The notes below the pieces were generated by a model. The model had not been told where the DNA came from, made no database searches, and saw only the letters and a program-made list of their open reading frames with translations. Made by a program: the position numbers and the translations under genes. 64,000 nucleotides of DNA, from positions 58,294 through 122,293 of the forward strand of contig JAMZAV010005076.1 in NCBI GenBank assembly GCA_024449915.1, in the 5' to 3' direction. Each line of letters begins with the position of its first letter. The first letter of the stretch is position 1. The DNA comes from Sweltsa coloradensis. Taxonomy: Eukaryota; Arthropoda; Insecta; Plecoptera; Chloroperlidae. Shown piece after piece: positions 21,310-31,531 of the stretch.

Positions 21310-22154
21310 GAATTCAAGATGGCGGCTATTTTTGGAAATGACCTTTGAACTCAAAATTTTGCTCAAAACGACTAATAATATCATGTTTGGTGTCAAGTCC
21401 ATATGAATTTGAGCCAGAGAACACGAATTTGACCTCAAAATATTAATGATACGTACAGTTTACAAATTCACTACGGCTATTATCACAAATCGACTAATTG
21501 ATAGGTATTTGTATTTAAGATTTTCTGTTTAAAGCAATTTATTACTTCTATGCCGCGTTCTTCACTAAGTTCACACATTGCTCTCTTGGCAGACCGCTTG
21601 CCTTTGAAATTAAAAGCAGACACTGTTTACAATCAGTGAATGTGTGAAAATCTCTGAGTCCTAATGGTCAGTTTGCCTTTGTTACCTATGCGCAGCTCAC
21701 CATTTGCTGAAATCGAAGGGGGACAAGCCTGATTTTCGTGCGGAAAAAAGTCATCTAATTCAATTTCCCTGTGCTGACTTGCAATGAATAGTTTAGAGAA
21801 AAGCTGCTCATCAGTCATCACACTTCTTATTCTTGTTGCCTGCAGACGTTTTTAGTTTAGCCGTGAATATCTTTTTGTTCACTGTCTTTAAAGGTTGAAA
21901 AGTAGTTATCAACTGTATAGTATCTCCCTTACATAATAACGTGAGAAACTTGGGCGCTTCAACCGGTTAGGTCATATTGCGCCGCCTGTGAATGAAAGTA
22001 AATTATAAGAGTTAATGCAGGTATGTTTGATGATAAGATTGTTTTCTACGTGTATAAATAACAAAATAAATTGAAGATGAAGAAAGTAATAGCAAAATAA
22101 AAGTTATGTATGTAAATGAAAATAAAGAAAAGAAAGAAATGTGTATGAAGTTAA

Positions 22155-22649
22155 TTAAAGTTTGTTAAATAGATTACTTTGGATGAGAAATTTGGAAAGT
22201 TTGTCGCCGTTATCATATGATAGAAGTTCTTCATATGATTGGGAGAGATCAAATTGCATGCGCAAGGCATCATATTTGGTACATTCTGCTAGCATATGAT
22301 GAACGGTTAAAGGTACATCACATGTGTCACATATGGGAATAACCTTTTCTCTGGTTAAGAGATATCCGTGTGTTAGGCGTGTGTGCCCTATACGAAGTCT
22401 AGACAATACCACCTCTTCTCTACGTGAGAGTCGAGACGTAGGTGGACGAATTTTGTTAGTCAATGTGGGCATCACACTACGCAATTTGTTATTTTGCAAC
22501 ACATCCCAAGATGCTTGTCGCAAATCCAACAATCTTTGCTTGAATCCACTCTTGACATCTGGAACGGGAACTAGATTGAAATCAACGTCGCGACGCTGGG
22601 AAGCTTCCTTAGCAGCCCTATCAGCGTGTTCATTTCCCTCTATGCCCAC
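22155..22649 (-). pseudogene. LINE-I RNase H C-terminus plus zinc motif
   Basis: Starts at MGIEGNEHADRAAKEA, the last catalytic block of LINE RNase H; the preceding WIPGHV is just upstream in frame. It continues through ASWDVLQNNKLRSVMP to the CDTCDVPLTVHHMLAEC motif and the stop. The 164 residues are nearly identical to 46910-47404. The rest of RNase H is at 22687-22965 in another frame because one extra T in the run at 22698-22703 (six versus five in the 47 and 48.5 kb copies) breaks the ORF. The product would have helped remove RNA from the cDNA hybrid; here it is inactive unless repaired by frameshifting. Confidence 0.85.
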
Positions 22650-22686
22650 GTGTCCAGGTATCCAGCAAAACTCTATTATATAACCC

Positions 22687-22965
22687 TTAGAGGTTAGTTT
22701 TTTCTAAATAGAATTGGATGTCTTGTACCAAATGATGACTTGAATACATGAGTTCTATAGCTTGAAGTGAACTTAAACTATCTGAACACAAAAGGTATTC
22801 TCCACAACGACAGCGTAGAATGTATTTAAGAGTTTCACGGATGGCGAATAACTCTGCAGTGAAAACTGAACACACGTCGCTTAGCCTGAAACGTTCAGTT
22901 AAGGTGGAGCAATAAAAGACACTTCCAACCTTGTTGTCAATTTTGGAGCCATCTGTGAATACCAA
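22687..22965 (-). pseudogene. LINE-I RNase H N-terminal part
   Basis: Reads FTDGSKID (first catalytic Asp), SVFTAELFAIRE (Glu) and LCSDSLSSLQ (second Asp). With the NEHADRAAKEA block at 22.6 kb the D-E-D-D set of a type-I RNase H is complete. The frame is broken after EKTNL by the T-run indel. Confidence 0.85.
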
Positions 22966-23295
22966 AGTAAACCTTTGATGTTTATGGCAAATCTTTTTAA
23001 AGTTTATTTTGAATACACTTTCGCAAGTAGAGTTTTTATTAAAATGTCAAAGGTCGAATATAAGTTAATAATCGGCTCTGGTGTAATCCACGGCGGGTTA
23101 TTGCTGAAAACAATTTTTAAGATTTTTGTTTTGGCAGATTAAATTCTATAAGATTAAACAAGAGTTAACAACTTAATTATGTCCAAAGGGTTGCCATGGG
23201 TTTCTTATCAAAGTGTCTGACGAATTTCGAATTTAAAACATTTCGATTTGCTGGATGGTTAGGCATTGCTTTAATTTTTATTATCATCTTCAGAA

Positions 23296-23520
23296 TGAAC
23301 GCCAGAATGAACAAGACTAATAATTCAGAACAACTTTCAATTTATTATGAACCTTGTTGCTTGTACACGTTTCCAAGTCACCGTTTAGAAATAATTAGCC
23401 TTGAGAACAGTTGGATTTATGTTCAAATTAGAAATCTTCCACCTCTACCGGGAATCGAACCCTTTAACTTATGCATTGGAAGCAGAGTCGCTAACCACAA
23501 GACCAAGGAAAGAAATAATT
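23296..23520 (-). mobile_element. SINE-C (tRNA-headed SINE), copy 1
   Basis: The minus strand has a tRNA-like head: TTGTGGTTAGCGACTCTGC, CTTCCAATGCATAAG, and the B-box-like GGTTCGATTCCC at about 23450-23462. It is followed by a body shared with 54.0-54.24 and 62.75-62.97 kb. The right end lies within LINE-I sequence; LINE-I scraps resume at 23570-23622. Confidence 0.75.
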
Positions 23521-23834
23521 TTAAGGTTATGATACTGATAGCAAAAGAAAAGTTATTTAAGTTTTTGAAGTGAAAGAAATTTAGAATGTTTGTCGACATT
23601 ATCTTATAATAGACGAACTTCAGGTCTCTACCCCGCTTCAAGTACCCTTATCCGCCTTTTACCTTTCTCGTCGACTAACTCTATGAATGTCATGTTCTCT
23701 TGTTGTATTTTGTTGTTGTAATGCCAATCTGAACTTGTTACTCTGTAATCACAGTGACAGGCTATGGAGGGCCACACGTACCATGCATTAACCTTCCTGC
23801 CCTATGGACAGGTAAACTTCATTAAAATAATAAA

Positions 23835-23960
23835 TAATATGATCGGGAGAGATCAAATTGCGTGCGCGTCATTGTGTTTGGTACGTTCAGCTAACACAAG
23901 TTGTACGCTAGCAGAATGTACAAGATACGACGCCTTGTTGAACAACATGGAACAAAGTGG
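23835..23960. repeat. Small LINE-I fold-back
   Basis: 23866-23891 is the minus-strand zinc-region text (GCGTCATTGTGTTTGGTACG). 23910-23934 is the same DNA inverted (GCAGAATGTACAAGATACGACGCC), reading LAECTRYDAL on the plus strand. Confidence 0.6.
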
Positions 23961-24082
23961 AAGCTGAAAGTCTGTGGGAAAACCGTGGAAATGGAGGGAT
24001 CTACTAAACCGACCGACGGTAGCGGACGAGGTGTTTGAGGAAGGCTGAAGATAATGGTTGCGGCTAGATGGCAACAACACAG

Positions 24083-24345
24083 ACAACGACGTGAGATACT
24101 AGGGCGCTTATACCGGTTAGGTCATATTGTGCCACCTGTGATATTTAATTTTTTTAATTTTTTTTCTAAGTGTACATAAAAAGAAAAGAAAATGTGATGA
24201 TAGTAATAGCTAAACAAAAATATTTATATAACTTGAAATAAATATTAAAGTAATGGGTATGATGTGAATAAAATTTTGTTAAATAAATCATTTTGTATGA
24301 GAAATTTTGAAATTTTATCGGCGATATCATAAAATATGATGTTTA
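24083..24345 (-). mobile_element. LINE-I 3' UTR fragment
   Basis: ACAACGACGTGAGATACTAGGGCG, UTR, and the first bases of the coding end (ATTTTATCGGCGATATCAT). Confidence 0.8.
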
Positions 24346-24444
24346 CTTCTATGTAAGCACAATAAATGGAGTAGTGTACTCCCACTAAATCGATTAAATG
24401 TTTGACTCGGGGTCAAGATATAGGGGAGGGTTGTATTATATTTA

Positions 24445-24665
24445 TTGTTTTAACGTTGGCAGTCACTAAGATTGAAGCTTTGTTCTCATCTACCATCCTC
24501 TTGGCACATTGAACTAAATGAATGTGTTGGGGAATATAATTAATATAAAGAATAAATAAACTTAAATACACCTTCGAAACACATATTGTGCTTGAAGATG
24601 AGTTTGAAACAGTTGTGAGACAGGAAAGTATGTAACCTGCGCAATTCAAAGGAATCACCAATATC
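24445..24665. repeat. Repeat family G, copy 2
   Basis: ACGTTGGCAGTCACTAAG, CATCCTCTTGGCACATTGAACTAAATGAATGTG and ACACATATTGTGCTTGAAGATGAGTTTGAAACAGTT. The longest copy of the family. Confidence 0.55.
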
Positions 24666-24667
24666 CT

Positions 24668-25260
24668 AAACGACTAAAGAAACTAGGGCGCTTCAACCGG
24701 GTTGGTTATATTGCGCCACCTGTAATATTGTAAGTGAATGAAATTAATTAATTGTTTGACGATTATATTGTTTTCTAAATTTATGAAGAAAAATACAAAT
24801 ACCGAGACTAAAGTGATAGTTTTGAATGAGAAATTAAATAAGTTAAAGAAATTATGCTTTCAGTGATAAGTTCAAAAACTTTGTCTTCGTTCACATAATT
24901 TGTAAGAAGTTTTTATTGTGATTGAGAAAGTTAAAATTTTTGCACTATAGACATCATATTATTTTGGTACATTCTACTAGGCCTAATAAAATATAAATAA
25001 AACAATAAACACATGATGCACGTGCTAGTCAGAACCAGCCATTGGCGGGTAGGAATATTTCTGAAATTTAAACAATATATTTATACCAACAGAATGGCAG
25101 AGAATAAAACAATCTAAACATTGAACGGTGGACCACACAAACACGTTGTAAGTGTGGGTGGATATGAGACGCAATGATATTGTAATGTTATAGAATGTAT
25201 TTGTTGTGAGTTCGTTATTATATATTAGGTTAAAAATTACATTTTAAATATATTTTGATG
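24668..25260 (-). repeat. LINE-I 3' end plus 280-bp spacer, duplicated block
   Basis: LINE-I terminus without the GTC tail (CTAAAGAAACTAGGGCGC), UTR, zinc scrap (TTGGTACATTCTACTAGG). A spacer follows with GAATGGCAGAGA and AACATTGAACGGTGGACCACACAAACACG. From about 24760 the order repeats at 59.86-60.41 kb. Confidence 0.7.
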
Positions 25261-25261
25261 A

Positions 25262-25607
25262 TTTTGATTTAGGTCCTGTCAACCGTTAGGTTATAGACTC
25301 ATAATGGGAGTAATGTCCCATGGTCAGCACCATACACGTGTACGGGAGGAAAGAAGGGGTTCTCACGTCGCGGTCGTCATCGTCATTGACATCGTTAGTG
25401 CTGTCATTATTGTCGTCGTCGGGGAGGTCGTCAAGGGAAAGGGGCCAGGTTCCGTCCTTGATTGCCAGAGCTCGCCTCTAGTTTAGGGGTGTTATATTAT
25501 AATATACTCCCCAACACACGTGCTGATGTTTGCGAGAAGGACTTTATCTCTCTTCTCGCCCACGATTAGCAGAGCCATGCTCTGGGCCAAACTCTACCTC
25601 GGGCGAG
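25262..25607 (-). mobile_element. SINE-A
   Basis: CTGTCAACCGTTAGGTTATA, then a form lacking the CACCACTCTAGCC block; GTC tract and 5' half to TACCTCGGGCGAGAC. It shares this subtype with 60415-60716. Confidence 0.8.
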
Positions 25608-25849
25608 ACAACCTACAGGTCATAATGTGCTACTATAGCTTAAAGGATGTTTATTTTAATTAAACAACATCAATGAATAATAGGCGCGTCAACCGTTATG
25701 TAACTTTCAATGCATAACTCTAGAATGGGGAATTAAGGAGGAAACTCCCATGCATGTCAGAACTAGCCACAGGAGGGGAAAGAAAGGTAAGAGAGAGGTC
25801 CTCTTTTAGCAGTCTTTATGCTTCCTTAAAGTCACAAATTGCACTTTCC

Positions 25850-27000
25850 AATCTAAGTTATTTCATGTATCAAGACGCAATCAAAAACTAAGATGGTTGT
25901 AGACACCTCGGTTGCTGGGCAGAGCGATGCTGGATATCTTCTCCCGGGTCCTAGGCTGGTTCACTGAGCCACGTCCAATGATTCTCTGTGCGACGAGACT
26001 TATAATGTACTAGGAAAACGCTTAAGTCCCGCCGCGTTGTTGGATGAGCTTTTTAAAGTTTTTAGTTTGCGTGGGATATCTTTACTTTTGCAAGTGCTTT
26101 GTTTTGCTGCCTACGCATTGTAGGTGATTGTTGTCAAGTTTCTATTGTTACCTGTCATATGTTTTTTTTTACCGTAAAAAACTTATATTAAAACTTTATT
26201 TCTATGAATTCTGGCTCACTTTTTCAACTTTTTTCTTTGAATAGGCACTACATCACCATATCCTTAATGTCCATGTATAATATGAACGTAATAGCCCTAC
26301 CCGTTTGGTCAGAATTGGCCCAAATGGCACGACAATATCACACAAAAAAATCAAAAAACTTATATTAAAAGCTTTATTTCTATAGTTTCTGGCTAACTTT
26401 TTAAACTTTTTCTATCAGAGAGCAATACATCACCATTACCTTAATGTCAATGTGAAATATTAACGTTATAGACCCACTCATTTGGTCAGAATCGGTCCAA
26501 ATGTCACGAAAATATCGCACTAAAAATCGGAAAAAGTCGTAAAAATACGATATTCATGAGAAATTTTTCTTCGATAGTACCCAAAAACAATAGACCTCTA
26601 AGTTTAGAGATTTCTAAGGTCCCCTCCAATTTTCATCAAGATCGGATATGCCGTTTGCCTGGTAAAGAGTTAACAAACAGACAGAAAAAACAAAAAAAAA
26701 AAAAAAAAAACACCCGAGCTAAATTTTTTGGGGGTCAGTGAAATTGAAGTCTTCGCTTCGCTCATCCAATAAAAACACGAGCTCTGTAGATTCTCTGATT
26801 TGAATAAAAAGTTATGTATAAATATCTGACCCGTTCAAATGCCATAGCTCAAATGAACACCACTAACAGAAACAAAAGCAACACTGACATCGGCTTGTTG
26901 GACTCACCGCCTTCGTTCACAACGTAAACAACACGATACTCAATGACATAATATATGCTAAGCGCTAGACACACAGTATAGCCGTGGGGAGCATGACAAT
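25850..27000. repeat. Repeat family E, copy 2, split by a 760-bp insertion
   Basis: The left half ends at CGACGAGACTTATAATGTA (26009). The right half resumes at ACACGAGCTCTGTAGATTC (about 26775) and runs through ACTGACATCGGCTTGTTGGACTC. The uninterrupted order is seen at 56985-57307. Confidence 0.7.
26011..26770 (+). mobile_element. Insertion with internal tandem repeat and A-rich tract
   Basis: Contains two roughly 177-bp direct repeats starting at about 26176 and 26353 (AAAAAACTTATATTAAAA.CTTTATTTC...TTTGGTCAGAAT.GG.CCAAATG.CACG). Then come ATTTTCATCAAGATCGGATATGCCGTT and AACAAACAGACAG, a run of about 20 A at 26690-26710, and CTTCGCTTCGCTCATCCAA. The style fits an inserted mobile element; its class is uncertain. 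Confidence 0.55.
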
Positions 27001-27994
27001 TTAAAGCTATCTTGAATAGGGAAAAACCCACCGCCGTCTAAATGTATCGTACCCTTAAATTTAACAGCCTTTGTGTTAACAAGCGGGTGTAAAATCAAAA
27101 CAGCAAGATAACGATTTCTCGATATTATTGAAGAAAATCAGTCTTTTCTTCCGCAAATCTCTCAGTTACTCCAATTTCCGAACAAAGCAATTAAAGTTGG
27201 TGGACTATCATACTATTGTTTATCTGCATTAGGCTTTTAGTAATCAAAACTAGTTATTTGTGCGGGATGTGTGTCTATGAACAAGGTCGTGCAGGTCTAG
27301 GGTTGCCTAGCCTAGGAGAGGCCTAGGGCTTGTCAAACGTGTAATGTTAGCATTAATTGAATGTAGTCCTATAGCCTAATGGAACTAAAGGCTTACACTG
27401 TTGTATTATAAATAATTTTCTTTATCTGGGCCTAGGCCCAGGACGGTTTCTGGTTTGTTTTATGAAAGTAATGACAATTTTTCTCGTTTCACACATAGAA
27501 GCAAAATTTAAAATGTCCGCCATTTGTTTACGTATTTGTTTATCCCCGCGACGTTCAAATAATCCACTGCATCTTAGTTCATTCAACTAGATGAAGTATC
27601 TATGTTGCAGTGAAGTGATTTTTCCCTACTCAAGAGGCTTCAAATTGTTACGCTAGCGCTCGTTTGGAAGGATAGGAGACTGAGCGTCTAGCGCTTTGCT
27701 ACGCAAAGCTTATGTACGTCATTGGCGATACTTGACAGTCACGGCCACGTGGATAGTTTAAAGAGTGGCGATAATCTTGTTTGATGCTAATTTCGCCTTG
27801 CACTTATCATAGCGTATTAAGCACACCTTGATTATGGTTTGGTATACCATGGATATAGGCCTACATGGTCCATGGTCAAACATCACTTTTTAGTAATTAC
27901 AACTACCTTATTTACTAGAATAACGGGGCATATTATGAATGTGTTTATACATCGACTTGTTTGTGTCATGCTTTTTTTCTTATTTTTTAAATTG
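27001..27994. other. No recognised feature
   Basis: Lower repeat density than elsewhere. Short frames only, no family match and no RNA gene recognised. A possible single-copy stretch. Confidence 0.35.
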
Positions 27995-28390
27995 GTTTTC
28001 GGGGCGGTCAATTGGCAGTTCATAACGCGCAACTTTAGCCTAGGGGATATGGGGAGGAGAATCACATGCTGATCAGAACCAGCCACAGGTAGGGAGAGGA
28101 AAGGCGGGGTGTTCTTTCGTCGCGGTCGTCATCGTCTTCGTCATCGTTCGTGTTGTCATTGTCGTCGTTGTCTGGGAGGTCGTCAAGTAGAGGGAAAGGT
28201 TCCTTGAAGATGTCATCCCGAGCTCGCCTCTGGTTTCGGGGAGAAATATTATAGTCTCCTCTTACAAGCTGATGTTTGAGAGGTGGACTTTTTCTCTTGA
28301 ATTGCCTTGTACGATCAGCAGAGCCATGCTCTGGGCCAATTCTACCCCGGGCCCAGACGGGGACCAATTCTACCCCGGGCCCAGACGGGG
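27995..28390 (-). mobile_element. SINE-A, full length with duplicated 5' end
   Basis: From CGGTCAATTGGCAGTTCATAACGCGC to CCCAGACGGGG. The 27-bp 5' end CCAATTCTACCCCGGGCCCA... occurs twice in tandem (28337-28390), unlike the paralogous copy ending at 35192. Confidence 0.85.
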
Positions 28391-28765
28391 AAGCCGGGAA
28401 AGACCAGACGGACAAACTACAGTGCTGGCTCGAGCGTTACCCGGGTTTAAATCCCGTCGAGACGCTTAATCCCGACTGAAGGTTTGTCCGAGGTTTTCCT
28501 CAATCGTTAATGCGAATGCAAGGTATTGAGTCCTCTTAAACAGCCCTGGACAGACAACACATTGTACTACCCGCTTCTAGTCAGACACTTGTGGAGGGGC
28601 ATGAATCGCAAACTTTCATCGTGCGTGTTGTCATTGACCACTAAACAAACCATTATCAGTGAGATATTTAATTGCATAACGTCACCGCGTGTTGTCTGAT
28701 CCAGGCGGGGCTGTTACAAGGAATAGGCAAATAGTTTTAGGTTTGGAGTTTATTCGTTAGGAATT
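28391..28765 (+). mobile_element. SINE-B (tRNA-related) unit, copy 1, promoter region deleted
   Basis: A-box-like TGGCTCGAGCGTT at 28426-28438 and B-box-like GGGTTTAAATCCC at 28443-28455 are too close together: 26 bp present at 35.24 kb are missing. The downstream body (GTCCGAGGTTTTCCTCAATCG, AATGCAAGGTATTGAGTCC) is shared with copy 2. Confidence 0.7.
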
Positions 28766-29130
28766 TTATCTCCACTCTAGCCTAGACGCTATGGGCAGGA
28801 AAACCACATGCTGGTCATACCAGCCACGGAAAGGGAGAGGAAAGATGTGTATTCAAGTCACGGTCGTCATCATCTTTGTTAAAGTTCGTTTTGTCATTGT
28901 CGTTGTCGTCGGTTGACGTTAAGGGGAGGGGGAGGGATCGCCGACGACTAAGGGACTAAGGGATGAGAGGAGGACCGACCGATGCTGGCGAGATGACCTT
29001 CTGACTCACAGCGTGAGAGAATCTAGGACGCTTCAACCGGTTAGGTCCTATTGCGTCGCCTGTAATATTGAAAGTTAATGAAATGAGTTAATGGTATTAT
29101 CGATGATTATATTGTTTTCTAATTGTATAT
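28766..29130 (-). repeat. SINE-A fragment plus LINE-I 3' end
   Basis: CCACTCTAGCCTAGACGC, CATGCTGGTCATACCAGCC and a shortened GTC tract, then the LINE-I end (AGCGTGAGAGAATCTAGGACGC) and UTR from 29004. Same order at 35.58-36.1 kb. Confidence 0.7.
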
Positions 29131-29139
29131 TGAGGATTT

Positions 29140-29492
29140 TGATTTATTTGGATTAAGGACGCGTCAACCGTTAGGTCATAATGCACCACTGTTACCTAGG
29201 GGGGGTTGGGAGGAGGGGCCAATGCTGGTCAGAACCAGCCACGGGTTAGCGGAGGAAAGGGGGTTCTCACGTCGCGGTCGTCATTGTCTATATGTCATCG
29301 TTTGTGGTGTAATGGTCGTCATCGTCGTGTCGTCATCGACGACGATTGCCAGAGCTCGCCTCTAGATTCAGGGAGTAATATACTATCCTTAATACTAGCT
29401 AATGTTTGCGAGGTGGACTTTTTCCCTTGAATCGTCTTTTACGATTAGCAGAGCCAAGCTCTGAGCCAATTCTACCCCGAGCCCAGACGGGG
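29140..29492 (-). mobile_element. SINE-A, full length
   Basis: TTTATTTGGATTAAGGACGCG to CCCCGAGCCCAGACGGGG, with a 10-20 bp loss near the GTCAAGGGAAGG block. Confidence 0.88.
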
Positions 29493-29584
29493 AAAAGAAT
29501 TTTATGGTAATAATAGTAAAAGCAATACAAAATTAATTTTTATTTAAAGGAAATAAATAAATAAAATAAATGTGTATGTGAATT

Positions 29585-29750
29585 GTTTAAGAGATGGCCT
29601 AGATCTCTTTCCTCGCCTGTTACAACTTGCAGAGCCAGTTGGCCGAGTTCTACCCTGGGCAATGACGGGGGCAAATTGTTTTAACGTAATCAGTCGTTCT
29701 CGGCCCTAGGTTGAGGACGAATAAAGAAATTCACCAAAACTAATATTACT
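29585..29750 (-). repeat. SINE-A variant 5' end and short shared motif
   Basis: TTGGCCGAGTTCTACCCTGGG matches the 13.3 kb subtype. Then TTGAGGACGAATAAAGAAATTCACCAAAAC (29712-29741) recurs at 59.03 kb. Confidence 0.5.
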
Positions 29751-29756
29751 TTCTTG

Positions 29757-29978
29757 TATGTGAGAAAGGGCGAGGTCATATTGCGCCGCCTGTGATAATG
29801 AAAGATGATGAGATGAGTTAATGGTGTTTTTGATAATTATTATTGTTTTCTAAGTGTATATATAACAAAACAAAATGATGATAGTAATAGCAAAACAAAA
29901 GTTATTTATGTGAATGAAAATAAATTAATTTAAAAAATGAAAATGATGTGAATTAAATTTTGTTGAATAGATTACTAA
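29757..29978 (-). mobile_element. LINE-I 3' UTR fragment
   Basis: TGTGAGAAAGGGCGAGGTCATATTGCGCC (one internal deletion of CTTCAACCGGTTAG) plus UTR. Confidence 0.7.
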
Positions 29979-30260
29979 GAAAGGGGGTTCTAACGACGTG
30001 GTCGTCATCGTCTTCTTCATCGATCGTGTTGTCAAGGTCGTCGTCTTTGGGCTTAATTGGATTAAGTGTTCGTTAACTCTTAGGAGGTCATAAAACGCCG
30101 CTATACTCTGGGGTTTGTGGGTGAGAAAGACCCATGCTGGTCAGATCCAGACCAGCCATGGGTATGGAAAGAAATATGAAGAGGGTCCCCGTTGTCGACT
30201 GCCAGTTTAGTTTCTTTAGTTAAGTTCAGTAAATTTGGTTTAAGGGTGCGTCAAACATTA
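29979..30260 (-). repeat. SINE-A fragments
   Basis: GTC-tract piece at 29979-30045, then a degenerate 3' half (GTTCGTTAACTCTTAGGAGGTC, CCATGCTGGTCAGATCCAG). Confidence 0.55.
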
Positions 30261-30422
30261 GTTCGTATTGCGCTTAGTCATTAAGATTTACAAAGAAATG
30301 ATTTCTCTCAGTTCATGTTAGGAGATTAAGTAAACAAAATGTTCAAGATTCATTTTGATAGTTTATTACAAAACACATCTGAATTAGCGCAAACTAAATG
30401 CAATAATGGCATTCCGTAAAAA

Positions 30423-30805
30423 CGACTACGTGAGAATTAAAAGCGCGCATCAACCGTTAGGCCATAATGCACCACTCTAGGCTATGGGATATGAGGGGGG
30501 GGGGATCATGCTGTTTAGGACCAGCCACGGGAAAGGGGACGAATGGGGGGGGGTACTGACGTCGCGGTCATCATTGTCTTTGTCATCGTGCGTGGTGTCA
30601 TTGTTGTCATCGTCGTCAAGGGGTCGTCAAGGGAAGGGGGCAAGTTCGCCGACGACGATTGCCAGAGCTCGCCTTTATATTCAGGGAGTAATATACTACC
30701 CGTCTTACTAGCTGATGTTTGCGAGGTGGACTTTTCTCTTGAATCGCCTTGTACGATTAGTAGAGCCATGCTCGGGGCCAATTCAAACCCCAGGCCTAGA
30801 AGGGG
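30423..30805 (-). mobile_element. SINE-A with LINE-I-like terminus
   Basis: Starts ACGACTACGTGAGAATTAAAAGCGCGCATCAACCGTTAGG (LINE-I type end) and continues as normal SINE-A to CCCCAGGCCTAGAAGGGG. Confidence 0.85.
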
Positions 30806-30879
30806 TCATGGGGATATACGTGAGTATATATGGCGAATACCTAAAAATAAATATAAATTCTTCTGTATACCGTATTGAA

Positions 30880-31010
30880 ATTCAGGGTTTACGCTGTATA
30901 GGGCTTCACTTATGCCTACACCTGCATGCACTCTTGACACAAATAAACAAATCCAATTACAAGTCAAACAACAAAGCATATAATGTAATTTTGCAATCAC
31001 AACAATCATC
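30880..31010. repeat. Repeat family H, copy 1
   Basis: TTTACGCTGTATAGGGC, CACCTGCATGCACTC and ACAAATAAACAAATCCAATTACAAGTCAAAC. A second copy lies near 32455-32600. Confidence 0.45.
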
Positions 31011-31121
31011 AACAGTCACCATTAACACACGTTATAAAAACCAACTTAAAACTCTTCTTCCGGGACTGTGCGAGCTTGTCCCGCATTGGCTGGGGGGGGG
31101 GTCTACACAGGCCCCATTAAA

Positions 31122-31275
31122 CAACGACGTGAGAAACTAGGGCGCTTCAACCGGTTAGGTCATATTGCGTTGCCTGTGATATTGTATGTTTGGTGATTAT
31201 ATTGTTTTCTAAGTTTATAAAAAGAAAAGAAAATGAAAGAGATGATAGTAATAGCAAAAGAAATATTATTTACTA
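31122..31275 (-). mobile_element. LINE-I 3' UTR fragment
   Basis: ACAACGACGTGAGAAACTAGGGCGC plus UTR. It is followed at 31276-31360 by RNase H-region scraps (CACCTTAACTTAACGTTTCAGGCTGAGCGACGTG), giving an internally deleted copy. Confidence 0.75.
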
Positions 31276-31531
31276 ATTCACAGATGTCTCCAAAATTTGG
31301 CAACAAGGTTAGAAGTGCCTTATTGTCTCCACCTTAACTTAACGTTTCAGGCTGAGCGACGTGTTGCCGTTGTGTGTGTTATACAACACGTACAACACGG
31401 GTGATGTTAGGCGTCTTTACTGAGTATAAAAAACAAATTATCGGAATATCTCAATTGTATCGTTTGATACAATGGAACTACGAAAACACTGCAACGCATC
31501 GATATAATACAGGGTCCTGTAGAGCCTTGAA

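Larger units (their letters stand above)
20580..21420. repeat. GCCATTTTT/CATGTTTGGTATC repeat, unit 2, split by LINE-I
   Basis: AAGATGTGGAGGCATTTTAAATTCCCTTCGAATCCAA lies left of the LINE-I. GAATTCAAGATGGCGGC and AATATCATGTTTGGTGTCA lie right of it. Removing 20679-21309 restores the order of unit 1. Confidence 0.7.
21936..23295 (-). mobile_element. LINE-I copy, RNase H to 3' end
   Basis: From AATAACGTGAGAAACTTGGG, through UTR, zinc region and RNase H, to the RT thumb-equivalent DNA near 23.2 kb (TCAAAGTGTCTGACGAATTTCG, shared with 7.31 and 37.8 kb). SINE-C begins at its right edge. Confidence 0.88.

Noticed and set aside
22324..22683. 119-residue plus-strand frame, repeated at 47.1 and 48.1 kb
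   Set aside because: Antisense shadow of the LINE-I zinc/RNase H coding region; its conservation follows from the minus-strand frame.
27839..28072. Membrane-protein-like frame with a Phe-rich segment
   Set aside because: It ends inside a SINE-A and has no conserved neighbour or repeat support; a chance frame in AT-rich DNA.
28420..28460. Compact tRNA gene between the A- and B-box-like motifs
   Set aside because: The boxes are nearly adjacent; comparison with 35.2 kb shows a deletion in a SINE, not a tRNA.
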